From positions 115,492 through 179,491 of the forward strand of contig NZ_FQVQ01000005.1 of the NCBI RefSeq assembly GCF_900129405.1: a stretch of DNA of 64,000 bases, given 5' to 3'. Shown here one piece after another: positions 30,104 through 39,570 of the stretch; position 1 is the stretch's first letter, and every line of letters begins with the position of its first letter. Origin of the DNA: Flavobacterium fontis (GTDB lineage Bacteria; Bacteroidota; Bacteroidia; Flavobacteriales; Flavobacteriaceae). A model generated the notes under the pieces. It was not told the origin of the DNA, did not search any database, and worked only from the letters and a program-made list of their open reading frames with translations. Position numbers and translations under genes: made by a program.

Positions 30104-30532
30104 CTAGCTTTTCTTAACTTTAATCCAATATTGTGTACGTCCTAAAAGTGAAAACCCAACATAACCGCGTACTTTGAGCTTGTCATTTCCGTCGAGTGAA
30201 ATGGTACATTTGTACACTTTCCCTGTTTTGGGATCGGTAATGGTACCGCCGGTAAATTCATCATCGTCTTTGGTTAACCCTTTGATAATGATTAATCCTT
30301 CAATAGGTTTGTTTTTGTCTGCTCCTTCACATTGGTCGCATTTTTTATTCTTTGCCGCTGGGTCAAGCACTTCAACGATGCGTCCATAAATTTTTCCGTT
30401 TTGTTCATAGATTTCGACGATACTTTTCTCTTTACCTGTTGCATCGTCAATGGTTTTCCATTTTCCTAAAATGGTTTGCGAATAGAGGGATGTGGTAAGG
30501 AACAATCCCAACAAAATAAGACTTTTTTTCAT
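30104..30532 (-). CDS. DUF2147 family secreted protein
   Basis: A 142-residue protein with a signal peptide (MKKSLILLGLFLTTSLYSQ) followed by the DUF2147 beta-barrel signature: ILGKWKTIDDATGKEKSIVEI, IYGRIVEV, and a CDQC pair with GLIIIKGL. The family is periplasmic and of unknown biochemical function. Its start overlaps the yihY-like gene by four bases, and priA begins on the base after its stop. Confidence 0.88.
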   Translation of the reverse strand: MKKSLILLGLFLTTSLYSQTILGKWKTIDDATGKEKSIVEIYEQNGKIYGRIVEVLDPAAKNKKCDQCEGADKNKPIEGLIIIKGLTKDDDEFTGGTITDPKTGKVYKCTISLDGNDKLKVRGYVGFSLLGRTQYWIKVKKS

Positions 30533-31476
30533 AGCGTTTCTTCGTTTTGTTTTTTTAATTCTTCTCTATATTTCAATGTATTAATGGTTCCATTCAATTC
30601 AAATCCCAACAACAAAATGGCACTGTTGATCCAAATATAAAACATCACGACTAAAAGTGTACCAATCGATCCGTATAACTCATTGTATTTGGAAAACTTG
30701 ACCACCCAAATTCCAAAAAGATACGAGGTGCCGATTATCAATAAAGTGGTAAACACTGAGCCTATGGAAATAAAGGATCGTCGTTTATCGCGTTTGATGC
30801 CGTATTTAAACAAAATGGAAGTAGTGAGTAAAATCATTAGAATCACAAACGCATACCGCCCCATTTGAATGAGGGGAATATCGTCGGAAAGCACGTCTTG
30901 GATTTTTATTTTTTGGATAAAAACTTCAAAAACGACAATAGCTGCCACCGTAATCAACAATAAAAGCGATAACAACATGGAGATCCCTAAGGCAACCAAA
31001 TATTGGCGAACAAATTTTCGCTTTATCCGAACATGAGAGGACGATTCAAATCCGGTGAGAATCGCGTTTACCCCGTTTGTCATTAAAAAAACAGACATGA
31101 AAAAACCTATGGAGAGCAAGCCGGAATGGGAATGATGCAAGATATCATCAACAATTTTGGAAATGGCTTCAAAGGTTGTAGGCGGTACGCTTTCTTGCAC
31201 AAATCCCATAAAATCAGTTTGAAAACCATCGATCGGGATAAACGGAATTAGGTTGAAAATGAATAGGGCAAAAGGAAAAAGTGCCATAAAAAAACTAAAC
31301 GCAATCGAGGCTGCGCGATTGGAAACGGCATTTTCAAAAATTCCACTGATATAAAAAGCAATCAATTCGTAAAGAGACAATCCATAGAGCCAGGGCAACG
31401 TAATCCGGTCCAACAACTGGATCAGCTGCCGAAGCACTGGAATTTTTTGGAGAAGTTCCGCTGTACGATGTGTCAT
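30529..31476 (-). CDS. YihY/BrkB family inner membrane protein
   Basis: A 315-residue protein with about six transmembrane helices and the YihY/UPF0761 pattern: ISGIFENAVSNRAASIAFSFFMALFP, FIPIDGFQTDF, HSGLLSIGFFMSVFLMTNG and a final WINSAILLLGFELN. Family members were once called ribonuclease BN, which is a misassignment; their role in the membrane is not established. It starts in the nadC stop (TAATG) and overlaps the DUF2147 start, so it is embedded in the operon. Confidence 0.9.
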   Translation of the reverse strand: MTHRTAELLQKIPVLRQLIQLLDRITLPWLYGLSLYELIAFYISGIFENAVSNRAASIAFSFFMALFPFALFIFNLIPFIPIDGFQTDFMGFVQESVPPTTFEAISKIVDDILHHSHSGLLSIGFFMSVFLMTNGVNAILTGFESSSHVRIKRKFVRQYLVALGISMLLSLLLLITVAAIVVFEVFIQKIKIQDVLSDDIPLIQMGRYAFVILMILLTTSILFKYGIKRDKRRSFISIGSVFTTLLIIGTSYLFGIWVVKFSKYNELYGSIGTLLVVMFYIWINSAILLLGFELNGTINTLKYREELKKQNEETL

Positions 31477-32336
31477 TATTCGATGGCTTTTAAACTCAAA
31501 TCCATATTATATACCGAATGGGTAAGCGCACCCGAGGAAATATAATTCACCCCGCATGCCGCATACTCGCGTATCGTTTTTTCATTGATATTTCCCGATG
31601 ATTCCGTTTGACAGCGATTTCCAATGCGTTCCACTGCTTTTCGGGTATCTTCAAAATTAAAATTATCGATAAGAATACGATGGATTCCCTCAGATTGCAG
31701 AATTTCTTCAATTTCAGCCAAATTTCGCGCTTCCACGATAATCTTCAGGTCGCGTTTTGTTTCGGCCAAATACGCTTTTGTTTTTTGAATTGCCGCTGTG
31801 ATTCCGCCAGCAAAGTCATTGTGGTTGTCTTTCAACATAATCATGTCATACAAGGCAAACCGATGGTTCTCCCCCCCTCCTATTTTTACAGCCCATTTTT
31901 CGCAGGCTCGAAATCCTGGAGTGGTTTTACGAGTGTCCAAAATTTTTGTTCCTGTACCTTCCAACAAATCCACATAATACCGTGTCTTGGTTGCAATGGC
32001 ACTCATACGTTGCATGGCGTTCAACACCAACCGTTCGGCCTTTAAAATGGATTGCGAACGACCCGAAACATGAAAAACGACATCGCCAAACTTAACGCGA
32101 GCGCCATCTTCGATGAAAACAGCCACTTGCAAGTCCGGATCGACATAGTGAAAAACCTTTTGGGCAAACGCTACGCCAGCAATTACGCCTTCATCTTTGA
32201 CCAACAATTTGGCTTTTCCAAGGGCATTTGTTGGGATACAAGCGAGCGAACTATGGTCGCCATCCCCCACATCTTCACGAATGGCATTGGCAATAATGGT
32301 TTGTATTTCGTATTCAAATTGGTCTTCTGAAATCAT
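31476..32336 (-). CDS. nadC: Nicotinate-nucleotide pyrophosphorylase (carboxylating)
   Basis: NadC converts quinolinate and PRPP to nicotinate mononucleotide in NAD synthesis. The 286-residue protein has EDVGDGDHSSLACIP near the N terminus, ERLVLNAMQRMSAIATKT, the catalytic-site string KILDTRKTTPGFRACEKWA, and KDNHNDFAG. It lies between the glcD-like gene and yihY. No nadA or nadB is in the window. Confidence 0.96.
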   Translation of the reverse strand: MISEDQFEYEIQTIIANAIREDVGDGDHSSLACIPTNALGKAKLLVKDEGVIAGVAFAQKVFHYVDPDLQVAVFIEDGARVKFGDVVFHVSGRSQSILKAERLVLNAMQRMSAIATKTRYYVDLLEGTGTKILDTRKTTPGFRACEKWAVKIGGGENHRFALYDMIMLKDNHNDFAGGITAAIQKTKAYLAETKRDLKIIVEARNLAEIEEILQSEGIHRILIDNFNFEDTRKAVERIGNRCQTESSGNINEKTIREYAACGVNYISSGALTHSVYNMDLSLKAIE

Positions 32337-32354
32337 TCCTTTTTTGCTTAAAAA

Positions 32355-33758
32355 TTATAAATGATCGGGGAAAATTTTTCCTGGATTTAAAATATTATTG
32401 GGGTCAAAAACATGTTTAATTCGCTCCATGAGTTCCAGATGCACTTTGGAAAACGCAATATCCATGTAATTCTTTTGAACCAAACCAATACCATGTTCCC
32501 CTGAGAGCGTTCCTCTTAAACGAACCGTAAGCTCAAATAGTTCCCGAATTCCTTTGGGCACTTCATGCGTCCAATGGGCATCGGTCAAATCGCCTTTAAG
32601 GATGTTGATATGAAGATTTCCATCGCCTGCATGTCCGTAGCACACGGATTTAAACCCGTATTTGTCTCCAATTTTTTTCACTCCTGTCAACAATTCGGGC
32701 AACATGTAGCGGGGCACCACCGTGTCTTCTTCTTTGTAAACCGAATTGGCTTTAACCGCTTCAGCTACCGAACGCCGCATTTTCCAGAGGGCTTTCTTTT
32801 GGTCTTCGGTATCGGCAAACAATATTTCATCGATGGCAAACTGTTCCACCACATGCATGATTTTTTCCGCCTCTTGCATTAACACTTCGGGATAATTTCC
32901 ATCAACTTCAATCAACAAATGGGCTTGCACGGCATCGGGAACCGCAATGGAAATTCCCTCTACATAGCGCAATGCAAAATCAATCGCATCGCGTTCCATA
33001 AACTCCAACGCACTCGGTACAATCCCAGCTCGAAATAGCGCTGAAACAGCTTCACACGCTTCTTCTGCTTTGAAAAACGGCACCAACATAAGGATATTGT
33101 GCGCGTTGAGCGGAATTAACTTCAACACAATTTTTGTGATGACGCCTAAGGTACCCTCGCTTCCCACCATTAATTGTGTCAAATTGTAACCCGTCGAATT
33201 CTTTAAGGTATTGGCACCGGTCCAAATGATCTCACCATTCGGCAATACCACTTCTAAATTCAACACATAATCTTTGGTTACCCCGTATTTGACAGCACGT
33301 GCTCCCCCTGAATTTTCGGCTACATTTCCGCCAATAAAACAGCTTCCCATACTACTGGGATCCACGGGATAAAAAAGTCCTTTTTCGGCTACTGCTTCAC
33401 GCAACACCTGAGTGATTACGGCAGGTTCAACCGTAACTTGTAAATTTTGTTCGTCAATTTCAATAATTGAATTTAGACGTTCCATTGACAAGCCGATGCC
33501 CTCGTAAACGCATAATGCACCACCGCTCAACCCTGTACGAGCTCCTATTGGAGTTACCGGCATTTTGAACTGGTTGGCCACTTTAAGGAGTTCCGCAATC
33601 TCTTGAGTCGAACCGGGTTTTACCACTACATTGGGTGGAAACACCAAATCTTCTGTTTCATCGTGCCCGTAGTGCTTCAATACTTCGGGGTCGATGGAAA
33701 TATAAGAAGGCCCGACAATCGCTTCAAGACGGGCTAAAAGTTCTGGAGAAATAGCCAT
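32355..33758 (-). CDS. FAD-binding oxidoreductase, GlcD/D-lactate dehydrogenase type
   Basis: A 467-residue soluble flavoprotein of the GlcD family, which oxidises D-2-hydroxyacids such as glycolate or D-lactate. The PCMH FAD-binding domain (about 35-215) shows PVTPIGARTGLSGGA and YPVDPSSMGSCFIGGNVAEN with the glycine-rich loop. The C-terminal domain holds YGHAGDGNLHINIL with the family His and GEHGIGLVQKNYM. It heads the glcD-nadC-yihY-DUF2147-priA unit. The exact substrate cannot be told from sequence. Confidence 0.92.
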   Translation of the reverse strand: MAISPELLARLEAIVGPSYISIDPEVLKHYGHDETEDLVFPPNVVVKPGSTQEIAELLKVANQFKMPVTPIGARTGLSGGALCVYEGIGLSMERLNSIIEIDEQNLQVTVEPAVITQVLREAVAEKGLFYPVDPSSMGSCFIGGNVAENSGGARAVKYGVTKDYVLNLEVVLPNGEIIWTGANTLKNSTGYNLTQLMVGSEGTLGVITKIVLKLIPLNAHNILMLVPFFKAEEACEAVSALFRAGIVPSALEFMERDAIDFALRYVEGISIAVPDAVQAHLLIEVDGNYPEVLMQEAEKIMHVVEQFAIDEILFADTEDQKKALWKMRRSVAEAVKANSVYKEEDTVVPRYMLPELLTGVKKIGDKYGFKSVCYGHAGDGNLHINILKGDLTDAHWTHEVPKGIRELFELTVRLRGTLSGEHGIGLVQKNYMDIAFSKVHLELMERIKHVFDPNNILNPGKIFPDHL

Positions 33759-33824
33759 TTTTATGTTCAGTATAGTTCGCGTAAAAATAAAGTTTTGTTC
33801 CCAAAAAAGGAAGCTTTCAACCTA

Positions 33825-34730
33825 TTAAATCAGTAATCTATACCACAAATACATCGACAGGAGCGAAATAGGAATTCCGAAGCTAATCATGCGGCTGCAT
33901 AACCTAGGGTTCAATCCGTAATTCGCCGCTACAATAGCACCCGAAATCATAGGAGGCATTGCTGACTCGATAAGCGTCACTGCTGTGATTAATCCCTTTT
34001 CGGGGATAAAAAATGAGATAACGAATGTAACTAAAAAAGGGAGCAATAGCAACTTAAATCCTAGGCCCCATACAAGTGGCGCATACTCTTTTTCGGATTG
34101 GGAAAAAGACAATTGAAGTCCCACCGACACCAAGGCTACTACTGAAACCGTACTCCCAAGGGCACGCAAAACGTGTTGCATAGGTAAAGGAACATCGATG
34201 TTGTATTTCCACAAAAATAGAGCGCCTAAAAAGGCAAGAAAAGGAGGAAACAAGAGTATTTTTTTGGCTACAACTTGCCATGTGAAGCTTCCAGTTGAAA
34301 AAAAACTAGCCGTAAATATCCCAAGGGTTGAAAGTACTAAAAATGTTCCCGGCTGATCGACCAATAGCGCGACTCGCAGGCCAGGCTCACCCCAAAAAGC
34401 ATTGACGATAGGGAATCCAACAAAGGAAGTGTTGCCTAATTCAGCGGTGAGAATGAGCGCACCAATAGTCGCGCGCGACCACCCGAAAAAACGACCCAAA
34501 CTGGTAAAAAAAAGAAACGCCAACACAAACGCTATCCAAGGCATTAAGATAGGATAGGCATAGGCCCTTGAAAATTCCATTTTGGGAAGGGAATAAAGCG
34601 TGAGCGACGGCAATGCCACCGCAATCACATAGTGGTTAAGCCAGCGATACGTATTTTTGGGAAATGATGGAACGCGTTGCAGTCCCATGCCCAACCCCAA
34701 ACAAACCCCTATGAGTATAAAATGTTCCAC
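33825..34730 (-). CDS. AEC family transporter
   Basis: A 301-residue membrane protein with about ten helices and the auxin-efflux-carrier family pattern: a helical N-terminal half with NTYRWLNHYVIAVALPSLTL, ELGNTSFVGFPIVNAFWG in the crossing helix, and ESAMPPMISGAIVAANYGLN in the repeat half. Such carriers export small organic anions. It is 66 bases upstream of the glcD-like gene and could be loosely co-transcribed. The substrate is not predictable. Confidence 0.88.
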   Translation of the reverse strand: MEHFILIGVCLGLGMGLQRVPSFPKNTYRWLNHYVIAVALPSLTLYSLPKMEFSRAYAYPILMPWIAFVLAFLFFTSLGRFFGWSRATIGALILTAELGNTSFVGFPIVNAFWGEPGLRVALLVDQPGTFLVLSTLGIFTASFFSTGSFTWQVVAKKILLFPPFLAFLGALFLWKYNIDVPLPMQHVLRALGSTVSVVALVSVGLQLSFSQSEKEYAPLVWGLGFKLLLLPFLVTFVISFFIPEKGLITAVTLIESAMPPMISGAIVAANYGLNPRLCSRMISFGIPISLLSMYLWYRLLI

Positions 34731-34827
34731 TTAAAAATAATGAATGACAAAGGAACATAAATTTTTAAAGATTTGTAAAACACCTCACAATCCCTTAATG
34801 AGATGTGGTAACCCATGTTGAAATTAA

Positions 34828-34835
34828 TATCTTTA
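34828..34835 (+). promoter_or_regulatory. Probable -7 box (TATCTTTA) of meaB
   Basis: One mismatch from TAnnTTTG, 14 bases before the GTG at 34850. It lies within the longer open frame starting at 34805 and favours the shorter start. Confidence 0.4.
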
Positions 34836-34849
34836 CGAAAACTTTTGTT

Positions 34850-35944
34850 GTGGCAAAACAAACGGGTAAAAAATCAGCTTTACATGAAAAAGAAGGAATT
34901 CCTTCACCTCCTACTGTCAATGCGAAAGCGTTGCAACAAGTGGTATCTAAACGCCGTATTCAACCCACCGCGACCGATTTAATTCAGGGTATACGTCAAG
35001 GTGACATCACCGCCTTGAGTCGGGCGATTACACTAATTGAAAGTACCCAATCCCAACACCTCGAAAAAGCAAATGCCGTCATCAACGGTTGCCTTCCTTT
35101 TGCCAATCAATCGCTGCGCATTGGTATCACGGGTGTGCCTGGCGTTGGAAAAAGTACGTTTATTGAAGCGTTAGGGATGTATTTAACTGGATTGGGAAAA
35201 AAAGTGGCCGTTTTGGCCGTTGATCCAAGCAGTAGGGTATCGCATGGGAGTATTTTGGGCGATAAAACCCGTATGGAAGAGTTGGTAAAGGAACCTCATG
35301 CGTACATTCGTCCCAGTGCTGCAGGGGATAGTTTGGGAGGTGTAGCCCGAAAAACAAGAGAAACGATTATTTTATGTGAAGCAGCTGGATTTGACACCAT
35401 CATCATTGAAACGGTGGGTGTCGGACAAAGCGAAACGGCGGTTCACAGCATGGTGGACTTCTTTTTACTCTTAAAAATTGCGGGAGCCGGCGATGAACTT
35501 CAAGGCATCAAACGCGGTATCATGGAAATGGCCGATGCAATTGTCATCAATAAAGCCGATGGAGATAACGTTGCCAAAGCGAAATTAGCCAAGACCGAAT
35601 TTCAACGGGCCTTGCATCTTTTTCCTGCCAAAAAAAGTGGTTGGACACCCCTTGTGAGTACCTGTAGTGCTTTTGAAAAAAAAGGAATTGATACTATTTG
35701 GGAAACCATAACCTCTTACCAAACATTGGCGCAAGAAAATGGCTATTTTGAAACTAAACGCCGTGCTCAAAATGAATATTGGATGCTAGAAACCATCCAA
35801 GAACAATTGAAAACAACCTTTTTTACGCATCCTAAAGTAATGAACGCGCTTGCCCATTACAAAGAAGCGGTTTCTCAACACCAAATGTCGCCTTTTGCGG
35901 CAGCTCATGCATTATTGGAATTGGCGAAAATGCCCAACGATTAA
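34850..35944 (+). CDS. meaB: MeaB/ArgK family GTPase
   Basis: MeaB is the GTPase chaperone of adenosylcobalamin-dependent methylmalonyl-CoA mutase. The protein has about 364 residues from GTG 34850. It has the P-loop GVPGVGKSTFIEAL, VAVLAVDPSSRVSHGSILGDKTRM, ETVGVGQSETAV and VINKADGDN (the guanine-specificity NKxD). No mutase gene is in the window. A longer GTG start at 34805 is possible but lies upstream of the likely promoter box. Its stop overlaps the convergent permease stop within TTAA. Confidence 0.92.
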   Translation: MAKQTGKKSALHEKEGIPSPPTVNAKALQQVVSKRRIQPTATDLIQGIRQGDITALSRAITLIESTQSQHLEKANAVINGCLPFANQSLRIGITGVPGVGKSTFIEALGMYLTGLGKKVAVLAVDPSSRVSHGSILGDKTRMEELVKEPHAYIRPSAAGDSLGGVARKTRETIILCEAAGFDTIIIETVGVGQSETAVHSMVDFFLLLKIAGAGDELQGIKRGIMEMADAIVINKADGDNVAKAKLAKTEFQRALHLFPAKKSGWTPLVSTCSAFEKKGIDTIWETITSYQTLAQENGYFETKRRAQNEYWMLETIQEQLKTTFFTHPKVMNALAHYKEAVSQHQMSPFAAAHALLELAKMPND

Positions 35945-37104
35945 GTAATCAAACGCCAAGACCGAATCAACCAGCGGTAGATAAGTCGAAATACCACGGC
36001 ATACATCACAAACGGAATCACTAGTGCCATTACCCCCAACCAAGGATCGAGATACGGTGAAAGCATGCCTTGACTCAATGACAGTTTAGATAGCGAGTAT
36101 TGAGCAACAGAGAGAATTCCGAGGGTTACTAGCAAAATTACGAAGAGCATTCGGCTAAATCGAAAACTAATTTGTTGCACCATTTTTTTGGGTGAATAGC
36201 CTAAAGCGTATTTGATAGAAACTTCCTCCCGACGTTCTAAAAAGGCCATTTTAATGTAGTTAATCACCAACACAACACTCAACAAAAGAATAAATACGCC
36301 AAGTAAAGCGATGGCTTGTAATACCAACATGATTTTTCCTTTAATCTTGGCTGAACGCAGCGATTCTTGATTGGATTCGTATCCTTTTTGTTCCATTTTG
36401 GCAATCAATCCACCATCTTTTGCGTCGTTAACTTTTACCAAAACACGGGTGTAAATATCGCGATGTTTTGGGGCAAACGATTGGGTAGCATTAAGGGAAT
36501 CCAAAAAGGCTTTGGGGACTAAAACCGAGTGTATGCGATCACTGAGTCCGATCAACCGGCCTTTGTAAGTTACATTTTTATCTTTTAGGGTCAAATTGAT
36601 ATTGACTTCAATTTTTTTGGCAAAATCTTCGGTAATCTGAGGTAAGCCTTGGTTTAGCGCAAATCCGTAGTTGTACAAATTCAAATATTCCCTTGAGATC
36701 ACAATGGGAATTACATTGTTTTCCACTTTAAACGCTGACAAATCTTGAATATCGATTGCCTCATTGTCCACGGCTTCTAGGTACATATCGGTGTAAAACG
36801 GAATGAAATTACCGCCATCGGCTGAGACTTTAAAATCATTGGATATTATTGGAAATACTTGCTTTACTTCACTCCATTTTCGCAATTCAGCCAAATCATT
36901 GGCATTGAAACCGATTAATTCTTTTCGTCCGATATTGTCGGGGGTAATCGTTTTGGATAAGGTAATCCAATAGTTCGACGACTCGTTTTTGGCGCCAAAA
37001 AGTGCATTGGCATTGCTATACAATTGGACACACCCCAACACCAGCAAAAAGGCCAGTAAAAGTCCTGGGATAACCCAAACCGATTTGGAAACAGATTGAT
37101 TCAT
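35941..37104 (-). CDS. FtsX-like ABC transporter permease
   Basis: A membrane permease of about 387 residues with one N-terminal helix (about 8-30), a large periplasmic domain of about 230 residues, and three C-terminal helices containing AFLERREEVSIKYALGYSPKK, the usual architecture of MacB/LolC-like permeases. I chose ATG 37104 because it overlaps the ATPase stop (TAATG); an in-frame ATG at 37125 is possible. The transporter pairs with the ATPase and DUF4836 lipoprotein encoded just upstream. Confidence 0.85.
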   Translation of the reverse strand: MNQSVSKSVWVIPGLLLAFLLVLGCVQLYSNANALFGAKNESSNYWITLSKTITPDNIGRKELIGFNANDLAELRKWSEVKQVFPIISNDFKVSADGGNFIPFYTDMYLEAVDNEAIDIQDLSAFKVENNVIPIVISREYLNLYNYGFALNQGLPQITEDFAKKIEVNINLTLKDKNVTYKGRLIGLSDRIHSVLVPKAFLDSLNATQSFAPKHRDIYTRVLVKVNDAKDGGLIAKMEQKGYESNQESLRSAKIKGKIMLVLQAIALLGVFILLLSVVLVINYIKMAFLERREEVSIKYALGYSPKKMVQQISFRFSRMLFVILLVTLGILSVAQYSLSKLSLSQGMLSPYLDPWLGVMALVIPFVMYAVVFRLIYRWLIRSWRLIT

Positions 37105-37748
37105 TAGAGCTGTAAAACGTGACATTGGTGTGGGAATGCAAAAGCATTCAATTCAAAGAAAAGGACTGCAGCTTGGTGGGAAAGCGCCACTTCAAGAATC
37201 AAATCATACGCTGCTTTCCGGTTGGCGGCATCCAAATGACTAAAACATTCGTCGTAGACCAAAAAATCGGCGGGATGTATCAAACTTCGCAAGATGGCAC
37301 CCCGTTGCCGCTCACCATAAGAGCATTGTGCTGCCTTTTGATCGAGCACTTTGGCAATACCCAAACGTTGGGCATAGGTTTCCAACAGGTTTTGAGTTGC
37401 CGCATCCACTTTACCAAACGTTCGCATCAGTACATTTTCGCGAATGGTTTGCTCAGGAATGAGCCGCACATCTTGAAACAGCAACTGAATTCCTTTTTGA
37501 CGAAAACGCACCAATTCCTCCAACGATAAATTTTGAAGGATTTGGCCGTCATAAGTGATTGTTCCATCATAATGGAAATGATTCCCGAAAAGCGCTGTGG
37601 CTAAGGTAGACTTTCCACTCCCAGAAGGGGCAACAATCAAGTAGTGGTTTCCTTTCTCAAAGATAATTTCTTGTCTCCAAAGAGAAGACTCGGCAACTTT
37701 GGGAGAGAAATAAACGGGGAAAACCGCATGTAATCCAAGTTTATTCAT
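37104..37748 (-). CDS. ABC transporter ATP-binding protein
   Basis: A 214-residue ATPase with Walker A VAPSGSGKSTLATALFG, Q-loop QLLFQDVRLI, a signature of the form SYGERQRGAI (one residue off LSGGQ), and Walker B DFLVYDECFSHLDAA, where the usual DEP is DEC. It is the partner of the downstream FtsX-like permease. Its start overlaps the DUF4836 gene by eight bases. The shape suits a lipoprotein or cell-envelope transporter, but the substrate is unknown. Confidence 0.87.
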   Translation of the reverse strand: MNKLGLHAVFPVYFSPKVAESSLWRQEIIFEKGNHYLIVAPSGSGKSTLATALFGNHFHYDGTITYDGQILQNLSLEELVRFRQKGIQLLFQDVRLIPEQTIRENVLMRTFGKVDAATQNLLETYAQRLGIAKVLDQKAAQCSYGERQRGAILRSLIHPADFLVYDECFSHLDAANRKAAYDLILEVALSHQAAVLFFELNAFAFPHQCHVLQL

Positions 37749-39210
37749 ACCCCATGAAGTAATGAATCGCGTTTTCTTTATTCTTGTCTAAAGTGATTTT
37801 AATTTCCGAGGTAAAAGCGCCATCGGTTACTTTGGCTTTAGAAACAATATCTTTGATATTGGCGCGCATGTTGGTATAACGCAAACCTTCATTAATTTGC
37901 GAGCCATCCATCCACGAGATACTGTTCAAGTCTGACTCCTTGTTCAACTTGGTATTGTTGGCGATTTTATTCTTTTTAATACCCTCTAATTTGGCAGGTT
38001 CTGTTGCAAACACCATCATAGAATTGGTCATCATTACAGTGCCTTGGCTTTGAATCATGGGCATCATCTTCGTGTTGATAAAGTCCATCATCTTTTTCCC
38101 TTTTGCTTTATCGATACCCAACGCAAGTAACATATTTTGTTTGGGATAAACCCCATATTGCATGTTGTCTTCGCTGTAATTTTGGAAATACTTAAAGTTG
38201 GCATAAGCAAAATCCCCTGTAAACGCATTCATCACATCATCGAGGGTTAACTCTTGAGAGGCCAACATGTTATTGGCTGCCGACTCCAAACCGGCTTCTT
38301 TGACCATGTAGCGCACCAAATCCATGCTGAAAAATCCAATTCCATAGCCTGAAGTGTCGTCCAATTCAATGTTTTTCACCATATCATAATTGACTCCTTT
38401 TCCTTGGTAATATTTTTCAACCACCTTTCGCATTTCGTCATTAAAATGTGTTTGTGATGCCATAACAATCTCCCCTTTTTCAAAACGAACTGACACGGCT
38501 AAGGCGGCATTTAAAAGCAATTTATTCACTGCCAACGACTCAATATATCCTTTGGAAGCCGTGTTGATCACCCCATGCAAATTCACCCAAAGACTCATAT
38601 CGGTGTCTTCGGTAAGTGCCATTTTGATTTGCTCCTGAACGGATTCGTTTTCGGTAGCCTTACGCGCCCGGAAATCAGCATAATACTTCTCATCCGTCTC
38701 TTGGTAATTTTGACCGTAGCTGTTGTTATAGTTGGTGAACTTTGATAAAATAAGCACATCCTCATCCAATGTTCCAATCAGCTCACTCCCGGCATAAACC
38801 GTTTTTTTAGCAGCATCTACTTTAACTTCTTTACGGGTGAGTTTTGAAAATTTTTGTTCAAAAATTTTGACATCATCCAAACTCATGAGGATCGAAACGG
38901 CCATATCATTATTCACATTATCCACCATCACATACATGGGTTCGTCCATATTGATTCCCGCACTTTCGCCATTCATGAGCAATTGAAAAGCTTCTTTCTC
39001 ATTGTCGGACATATTTTGCATTTTGGGGTCTTTGGCAATTTCTTCTTTGGGAAGTTTCCCATCGAGTTCGTTTAAATTGATTCTTGAAACGGCCAACGTT
39101 TTGTCGGTTACATATTTCAAAACTACTTCATTGGAGTTACCGCCACATGAAATCATCACGGTGCTTACTAAGCAAAGCAATAGCAAGGCTTTCAAATTGT
39201 TCTTGATCAT
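37741..39210 (-). CDS. DUF4836 family lipoprotein
   Basis: A 489-residue protein with a lipoprotein signal (LLLLCLVSTVMISCGGN, lipobox ISC) and the DUF4836 opening VVLKYVTDKTLAVSRINLNELDGKLP. The family is Bacteroidota-specific and of unknown function. It lies 30 bases after a small acidic protein gene and overlaps the ABC ATPase gene by eight bases. The coupling suggests the lipoprotein is an accessory or substrate of that transporter; this is inference. Confidence 0.86.
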   Translation of the reverse strand: MIKNNLKALLLLCLVSTVMISCGGNSNEVVLKYVTDKTLAVSRINLNELDGKLPKEEIAKDPKMQNMSDNEKEAFQLLMNGESAGINMDEPMYVMVDNVNNDMAVSILMSLDDVKIFEQKFSKLTRKEVKVDAAKKTVYAGSELIGTLDEDVLILSKFTNYNNSYGQNYQETDEKYYADFRARKATENESVQEQIKMALTEDTDMSLWVNLHGVINTASKGYIESLAVNKLLLNAALAVSVRFEKGEIVMASQTHFNDEMRKVVEKYYQGKGVNYDMVKNIELDDTSGYGIGFFSMDLVRYMVKEAGLESAANNMLASQELTLDDVMNAFTGDFAYANFKYFQNYSEDNMQYGVYPKQNMLLALGIDKAKGKKMMDFINTKMMPMIQSQGTVMMTNSMMVFATEPAKLEGIKKNKIANNTKLNKESDLNSISWMDGSQINEGLRYTNMRANIKDIVSKAKVTDGAFTSEIKITLDKNKENAIHYFMGYE

Positions 39211-39240
39211 AATAAGATAGGATTATAGATAAAAAAAGGT

Positions 39241-39465
39241 TTATTCAAAATCTTCCATTTCCGCATCGTAGAATTCGCCTGCTTGTTGGATTAAAGCTTC
39301 CATTTCGGCCTCCAATTCAGCTTGGTCTTCATCATCGACATCATCAAAGATTTCGACCTCATCATTGGTCAAGTTAATAATGAATCGAGGATAATCTAAA
39401 TGAATAACGAAAAGGTCGTCGGGAAACTGAGAATTATCAGCCAGTACAAATTTTGGAAGATTCAT
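39241..39465 (-). CDS. Small acidic conserved hypothetical protein
   Basis: A 74-residue protein whose N-terminal half (MNLPKFVLADNSQFPDDLFVIHLDYPRFI) looks folded and whose second half is strongly acidic (many D/E, ending AEMEDFE). I recall similar small proteins in Flavobacteriaceae but cannot name a family. It has no signal or membrane segment. It is 30 bases upstream of the DUF4836 gene and may head that operon. Codon use and good spacing support a real gene. Confidence 0.65.
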   Translation of the reverse strand: MNLPKFVLADNSQFPDDLFVIHLDYPRFIINLTNDEVEIFDDVDDEDQAELEAEMEALIQQAGEFYDAEMEDFE

Positions 39466-39570
39466 GAAAATGGTAAATTGAAGTGATAAAACAAAAGGCT
39501 TCGTTGCGACTATATCTGGTTTAAATCTGAATCTATCCTTTGAAGTAGAAGCGCAATGTGGCGATGTGTT

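Noticed and set aside
31608..32045. A 145-residue plus-strand open frame
   Set aside because: It is antisense to nadC, which has full family motifs.
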